Part shown: positions 5,719 to 9,337 of the stretch, piece after piece | Position numbering within the stretch: the stretch's first letter is position 1 | How the letters are laid out: each line of letters begins with the position of its first letter | NCBI GenBank assembly: GCA_002381565.1 | Contig: DFWZ01000013.1 | Coordinates: 1-9,337 of the forward strand | DNA length: 9,337 nucleotides | From: Gallionella sp. UBA4121 | GTDB taxonomy: Bacteria; Pseudomonadota; Gammaproteobacteria; Burkholderiales; Gallionellaceae | Direction: 5' to 3' | Notes under the pieces: model-generated | What the model saw: only the letters and a program-made list of their open reading frames with translations | Databases searched by the model: none | What the model was told of the DNA's origin: nothing | Made by a program: the position numbers and the translations under genes

Positions 5719-5933
5719 AACTTTGCCTGGTCGTGGGAACGCGTTTGTGCACCAAAAGTCAGCGCGCCCGGGGTTTTTTGCACTATTACGATGTGCCCGG
5801 TGTTTTTCAGCCGCAAATTTTGCTGCATCGGATCGGATTGAGGTATATTGCCAACAACGCAGGCAGGGCATTGCTTGCCGTTTGCAATAATAATTTTTTG
5901 TATAGTGAATTCAACCGTTTGGAGTTTGTTTTG

Positions 5934-6371
5934 ATGGTAAAAACCATAAATCAAGGCTTTACCCTCATTGAACTGATGATTGCTGTTGCAATTGTGGCAA
6001 TTTTGACTGCTATTGCGCTGCCTTCTTACCAGAGTTACGTTCAGAAGAGCCGGCGTTCTGACGCCATCACCGCATTAAGCGCACTCCAGCTGGCGGAAGA
6101 AAAATGGCGTGCAAGCAATCTGACTTATACCACAGCCTTGTCCAGCCCGCCCAGTGGCTTGGGTATTAGCAGCCTGTCTGGCGGCGGCTACTACACCATC
6201 GCTGTTGCCAGCGCTTCGGCTACCGGCTATACGCTTACCGCAACCCCGGTAGCTGGCACGTCCCAGGCGTCGGATACGAGCTGCCCTTTAATGACGATCG
6301 TACAGACAGGCGGAAATACCAGCTATTTCGACTCGGCGAGCATGAGTTCGAGCGCATGCTGGAAGAAATAA
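5934..6371 (+). CDS. pilE: Type IV minor pilin, PilE type
   Basis: The start is ATG 5934, with GGAG 9 nt upstream; upstream in-frame codons would add a long non-prepilin leader. The 145-residue product has a short leader MVKTINQG cut before FTLIELMIAV, with Glu at mature position 5. It then has the long alpha-1 helix and PSYQSYVQKSRRSDA. These are the class III signals used by prepilin peptidase PilD. The C-terminal half has the PilE-type pair of cysteines, C117 (DTSC) and C142 in the terminal CWKK, which would close the D-region loop. At this length and beside FimT, PilW, PilX and PilV it is best taken as a minor pilin of the tip-priming set rather than the major fibre subunit. It is the first gene of the cluster. 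Confidence 0.92.
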   Translation: MVKTINQGFTLIELMIAVAIVAILTAIALPSYQSYVQKSRRSDAITALSALQLAEEKWRASNLTYTTALSSPPSGLGISSLSGGGYYTIAVASASATGYTLTATPVAGTSQASDTSCPLMTIVQTGGNTSYFDSASMSSSACWKK

Positions 6372-6376
6372 AATCC

Positions 6377-6937
6377 ATGCCGGCGTTGTGCTGCGGTCGA
6401 GAGCGCGGATTTACCCTGAACGAGTTGCTGGTTGTTGTGGCTATCGTCGCAATTTTATCCAGCCTGGCCGTGCCCACGTATCAGTGGGCTTTCGACAAAT
6501 ATCGGCTTAAAGGCGCTGCGGACACACTTCGCGGCGATCTCCAGTATGCAAGGCTTCAGGCAATTTCAAACAACAAACCGGTATTTGTCAGTTTCGCGCC
6601 AGCCGCCAATATGGGCTCATCATGGTGTTACGGAATGATTCTTGCCACTTCCGGGGTGGCGGGATGCAATTGCACGATCGCCAACAGCTGCACGCTGAAA
6701 CAGGTCAGTTCGTCCGACTTTTCAGGGGTTACGCTCGCCGCTCCAACTTCTCCAGCGGTCATGTTCGCCGCGAATCTGAATTTCGATCCGGTCAGGGGGC
6801 TGGTAGCGCCCGCTTCAGGCGCAGTTGAATTTTTGTCCACGCTGGGTAAGCGGGCACAGCTCAATCTTAGTGTTATCGGTAAAGCCGGCATCTGCGATCC
6901 CGCAGCCACAGGCTCGGGTTATCCATCGTGTTACTGA
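6377..6937 (+). CDS. fimT: Minor pseudopilin, GspH/FimT type
   Basis: The product has 186 residues from ATG 6377, 5 nt after the pilE stop. An in-frame ATG at 6356 would overlap pilE and has no better ribosome-binding site. The leader is MPALCCGRERG, then FTLNELLVVVAIVAIL with Glu at +5. Asn replaces the usual Ile/Val at +4. The mature domain has the family features: ADTLRGDLQYARLQAISNNKPV, a WCYG segment, a Cys cluster (GCNC, NSC) and a Cys-containing end (ICDP, YPSCY). FimT-type pilins sit in the tip complex and in some species bind DNA during uptake. The gene end overlaps pilW by 10 bp, indicating translational coupling. Confidence 0.9.
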   Translation: MPALCCGRERGFTLNELLVVVAIVAILSSLAVPTYQWAFDKYRLKGAADTLRGDLQYARLQAISNNKPVFVSFAPAANMGSSWCYGMILATSGVAGCNCTIANSCTLKQVSSSDFSGVTLAAPTSPAVMFAANLNFDPVRGLVAPASGAVEFLSTLGKRAQLNLSVIGKAGICDPAATGSGYPSCY

Positions 6938-7746
6938 ACCCTTCATCAGCCCGAGCGCGAGCGCAATTGGCGCGATCCGGGCAGCGTGGAATGAGCCTTA
7001 TTGAACTCATGATTGCATTAGCGATGGGGCTTTTTCTGCTGCTGGGCCTGTCCACATTTCTGACTGCCAACTTGAAAAGCAACGCCAGCTCAGTGAAGCT
7101 GGCCAGTCTCGACCAGGAACTACGTGCAACCATGACGCTGATGGTCCGTGACACCCGCCGCGCCGGGTATTGGGGCAGCAGCACCTTTAATGCCGCTTCC
7201 GGTGTTTACGCTGCGGGTGCGCTCAGCGGGATTGCAGTCGGTTCTGCGGCCTACGCTGCCAGTGATGGCAGCCGGTTTTCCGCAATCAGCTATAACACAT
7301 CGCCTGCCCTGCCTACCCAGTCAGCGCCAGCGACTTGCATCCTGTATTCTTATGACAGCAATGGGGATGGCTCCTTGCAGTCGACTGAACAATATGGTTT
7401 TATGCTCAATAACGGCGCGGTACTGATGCGCACCGGGTTCGGGGCCAGCTCCACCTGGAATTGCACGGCCGGCACACCGGGCTCCAGTCAGCCGTGGGAT
7501 TATCTGTCGGATAATAAAAACACCAATATCACTGCGCTGAGTTTTACCGAAACAGATTCGGTGCCTGTTTACATGTGCGCGCCACCGCTGCCGGCTGGGT
7601 GCTCATCCGGCTCGAACATGCAGACGCGGCAGATTACCATCAGCATCACCGGACAACCATTAAATGCTGCGGGAATCCCCGATCCTGGCATCACCCAGAC
7701 GCTCACTGAAACGGTGAAAGTGGAAAATGATCACTTCAACCCCTGA
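6928..7746 (+). CDS. pilW: Minor pilin PilW
   Basis: GTG 6928 starts 10 bp before the fimT stop ends. The 272-residue product has a 21-residue basic leader ending QRG, then MSLIELMIALAMGLFLLLG with Glu at +5. The start of the PilW body, SLDQELRATMTLMVRDTRRAGYWG, is clear. Residues 143-154 (DSNGDGSLQSTE) form a complete EF-hand-type calcium loop with D1, N3, D5, G6, L8 and E12 in place. The sequence after it (QYGFML) fits the usual PilW pattern. The C-terminal part has the typical RQITISITGQ strand. PilW joins PilX, PilV, FimT and PilE in the complex that primes pilus assembly and carries PilY1. It overlaps pilX by 20 bp. Confidence 0.92.
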   Translation: MLLNPSSARARAQLARSGQRGMSLIELMIALAMGLFLLLGLSTFLTANLKSNASSVKLASLDQELRATMTLMVRDTRRAGYWGSSTFNAASGVYAAGALSGIAVGSAAYAASDGSRFSAISYNTSPALPTQSAPATCILYSYDSNGDGSLQSTEQYGFMLNNGAVLMRTGFGASSTWNCTAGTPGSSQPWDYLSDNKNTNITALSFTETDSVPVYMCAPPLPAGCSSGSNMQTRQITISITGQPLNAAGIPDPGITQTLTETVKVENDHFNP

Positions 7747-8803
7747 GATACCGAAAACCGGCATGCGCGAACCCGTCTTATTAACCAGACAACGCGGCGC
7801 GGCCGTGCTCGCTCTGTCGGTCATCATGCTTTTTCTGATTACGATTGTGACGTTTTACGCCAATAAAGGCGCGGTGCTTGAACAGAAGATTTCAACCAAC
7901 CAGCTTCAGTACCTGCAGGCATATGAAGCTGCGCAGGGAGGCATGGATTATGCGCTGGCGTGGCTGGCGACCAGCGGTAGCGTGGCGTGGACCAATGACA
8001 CGTCCTATCCGCCGTACAACCAAAGAAGCACGCCTGCCCCCTTGACTCAGATGATAGGCAATTACACGTCAACGGTCACCCTGTGGCGCAATTCGTCCAG
8101 AACCAATATCGTCGAAATCGACTCCGTATCGGCCGGTGATGCCACTGCCACCGTCAGGCAGGCTGTTAATTTAAGTTTGTTTACGGGGAATACATCCGCT
8201 CCGCTGACTGTCAATGGATGCATCTCCGGCGTCCTGGGAAGCGGTTCCATCACCGGCGGCGCGTCGGGAGTCGGGGTGGTGGATTCTGCCGCTGCCGGCT
8301 GTATCGCTCTCGGGACTTTGACTCCTCCCCCCGGGGCCGGTGTTGTGGCCGGCGCATTTGCCGGCACTGCGTGGGACAACACCTTCGGCATCTCAAAAAC
8401 GGCCATGTATGCGCTTGCCAGCAATCAAGCCGGCGGCGCTACGGGCGGCCCCATTTACTACTATACCGATGCTACCGTGACCAATCCATGGCACGCCAGC
8501 CTGCCGGCAGGTGTCAGCACCCCCCCGTTGCAGACCGATCAACGGGTTATCCTGATCTTCGATACCACAACGTGCCCGAAGATTAATGGGGGTGTCACCA
8601 TTTACGGTACTGTCTACTGTAGTGCCGGCGGTGACTTGTCGGGCACGGGAGGAGGCAATATTTATGGTTCCTTCATCGTTGATGGCCCAATCACGAAATA
8701 TACCGGCAACGGCAATTTGAACCCTGACCCGTATGCAAACATTACCACGCTGTATACAGGCAGTCCCATTTCAAAAATCACCGGCTCATGGCGGGATTTT
8801 TAA
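7727..8803 (+). CDS. pilX: PilX-type pilus assembly protein with extended C-terminal domain
   Basis: ATG 7727 lies inside the end of pilW, 20 bp overlap, after AAAGTGGAA. Residues 22-60 are the PilX N-terminal region: QRGAAVLALSVIMLFLITIV, then VLEQKISTNQLQYLQAYEAAQGGMDYAL. At 358 residues it is much longer than classical PilX (about 170-200). The extra part is Gly/Thr/Ser-rich and, from residue 288, shows strand-like repeats (GGVTIYGTVYC, GGNIYGSFIVDG). These resemble short beta-helix turns seen in other long PilX-like proteins. Two Cys pairs may form disulfides. It should sit at the pilus tip with PilW and PilV. Assignment to the PilX N-terminal family is firm; the function of the C-terminal region is unknown. 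Confidence 0.85.
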   Translation: MITSTPEIPKTGMREPVLLTRQRGAAVLALSVIMLFLITIVTFYANKGAVLEQKISTNQLQYLQAYEAAQGGMDYALAWLATSGSVAWTNDTSYPPYNQRSTPAPLTQMIGNYTSTVTLWRNSSRTNIVEIDSVSAGDATATVRQAVNLSLFTGNTSAPLTVNGCISGVLGSGSITGGASGVGVVDSAAAGCIALGTLTPPPGAGVVAGAFAGTAWDNTFGISKTAMYALASNQAGGATGGPIYYYTDATVTNPWHASLPAGVSTPPLQTDQRVILIFDTTTCPKINGGVTIYGTVYCSAGGDLSGTGGGNIYGSFIVDGPITKYTGNGNLNPDPYANITTLYTGSPISKITGSWRDF

Positions 8804-8817
8804 CAAGGATATCAGAC

Positions 8818-9337
8818 ATGAATAAACCATCACGGTCTTCTTCTCGCGGATTCACGGTAGTCGAGGTGCTCGTCACCTTGCTGATACTTTCAGGCGGCCT
8901 TCTGGCATTGGCAAAATTTCAGGGAACGATGTTCGGCGCCAATGCTCTGGCCAAGCAGCGAACCGAGGCGGCGATGCTGGCACAGCAGAAAATGGAGGCG
9001 TTGCGTGCTTACGGCACCGTCAAGGCGGCTTGTCCCGCAAGTGGCGATTATTGCAATATCGTCACCGGGAATGATGCGGTGGCAGGCGCGAGTGCAACGT
9101 TTCTGCGTTCCTGGACGGTCACTAACCATACTGCCGCGCCAGTGTATAAACAGATTCTGCTTACGGTGACGTGGCAGGACAGCAGCGGCAACAGCGGCTT
9201 GGCTGATACTTCAGGGTGCACTGCCCAACCGTGCATCGCATTAAACAGCAATATTGCCCCCAGCGATCCGGTCAATACGGGGAGTCTGATCGTTAACAGC
9301 GCTGGCGGCAACACCAATAACAATAACAATAACAATA
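8818..9337 (+). CDS. pilV: Minor pilin PilV-type (3' partial)
   Basis: ATG 8818 follows the pilX stop by 14 nt, with AAGGA 8 nt upstream. The frame is open to the window end (173 codons seen). The leader MNKPSRSSSRG precedes FTVVEVLVTLLILSGGLLAL, with Glu at mature position 5. QRTEAAMLAQQKMEALRAYG then matches the PilV N-terminal pattern of arginine plus AxxLAxxKxExLRA. Later come paired cysteines (KAACP/DYCN; GCTAQPC). The visible end runs into an Asn-rich stretch coded by AATAAC repeats. PilV usually comes before pilW in minor-pilin operons; here it follows pilX. A pilY1 gene would be expected next but is outside the window. Confidence 0.88.
   Translation, partial: MNKPSRSSSRGFTVVEVLVTLLILSGGLLALAKFQGTMFGANALAKQRTEAAMLAQQKMEALRAYGTVKAACPASGDYCNIVTGNDAVAGASATFLRSWTVTNHTAAPVYKQILLTVTWQDSSGNSGLADTSGCTAQPCIALNSNIAPSDPVNTGSLIVNSAGGNTNNNNNNN
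9316..9337 (+). repeat. AATAAC hexanucleotide repeat inside pilV
   Basis: Three full AATAAC units plus AATA run to the window edge, coding alternating AAT and AAC asparagine codons. As the unit is 6 bp, changes in copy number would alter the Asn tract without breaking the frame. The true length is unknown because the window ends inside it. Confidence 0.85.

Larger units (their letters stand above)
5616..5933. other. Divergent intergenic region between the small exported protein and pilE
   Basis: This 318-bp region separates two genes read in opposite directions. The left part holds the sigma-54 promoter (5669-5685) and an IHF-like site (5706-5718). TGCACCAAAA at 5748-5757 resembles half of an NtrC-type enhancer site, but no matching other half follows. 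For pilE, GGAG at 5921-5924 is the ribosome-binding site and TATAGT at 5901-5906 is a possible -10, with no -35 at good spacing. Open frames that cover the region on both strands are extensions without domain content. Confidence 0.6.

Noticed and set aside
5861..5876. Possible sigma-54 promoter for pilE (AGGCAGG...TTGCT)
   Set aside because: The GG and GC elements are one base too close, and spacing is critical for RpoN.
5733..5933. 67-codon N-terminal extension of pilE
   Set aside because: It would bury the prepilin leader; ATG 5934 gives a standard 8-residue leader and has GGAG upstream.
5667..5954. 95-codon minus-strand frame upstream of pilE
   Set aside because: It covers the sigma-54 promoter and IHF-like site, starts inside pilE and shows no family features.

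Overview
The window reads as a proteobacterial chromosome segment, most likely a betaproteobacterium. Evidence: a type IV pilus minor-pilin cluster (PilE, FimT, PilW, PilX, PilV types), a DUF1289 protein, a YbfB/YjiJ-type MFS carrier, Shine-Dalgarno sites of GGAG/AAGGA type and a good sigma-54 promoter. Species cannot be fixed from the sequence alone. Both window ends cut through genes.

Region 1 (about 1-1993) looks like the right end of an integrated, decaying accessory segment. It holds the 3' part of an EAL-domain protein fused to a bacteriohemerythrin domain, then about 850 bp of gene debris: the tail of a response-regulator receiver domain, a perfect 32-bp palindrome and a fragment of the IHF beta-subunit DNA-binding arm. 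It ends at a 23-nt copy of a tRNA-Ser 3' end (1971-1993) that lacks the rest of the tRNA, the usual footprint of tyrosine-recombinase integration. A 12-bp tandem repeat lies just inside the boundary, and a rho-independent terminator, probably the old tRNA-Ser terminator, lies just outside it.

Region 2 (about 1994-2645) is non-coding. It contains a run of five short hairpins bracketed by two copies of a 14-bp tRNA-Ser-like sequence, a 13-bp tandem repeat and no convincing gene.

Region 3 (2646-5351) is a closely spaced plus-strand set: a small exported protein with faint Rap1a-type features, a TauE/SafE (TSUP) permease, a DUF1289 cysteine protein and an MFS permease. A small exported protein on the minus strand (5355-5615) converges on it with 3 bp between the stop codons. 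That gene has a near-consensus sigma-54 promoter and a possible IHF site upstream.

Region 4 (5934-9337) is a compact minor-pilin cluster in the order pilE, fimT, pilW, pilX, pilV, with several overlapping gene ends. The products have prepilin or PilX-type N-termini and should work at the pilus tip or in priming pilus assembly. The last gene is cut off inside an Asn-coding AATAAC repeat. The most unusual material is the tRNA-Ser junction with its hairpin array, the EAL-hemerythrin protein with an apparently lost EAL glutamate, and the sigma-54-driven small secreted protein.
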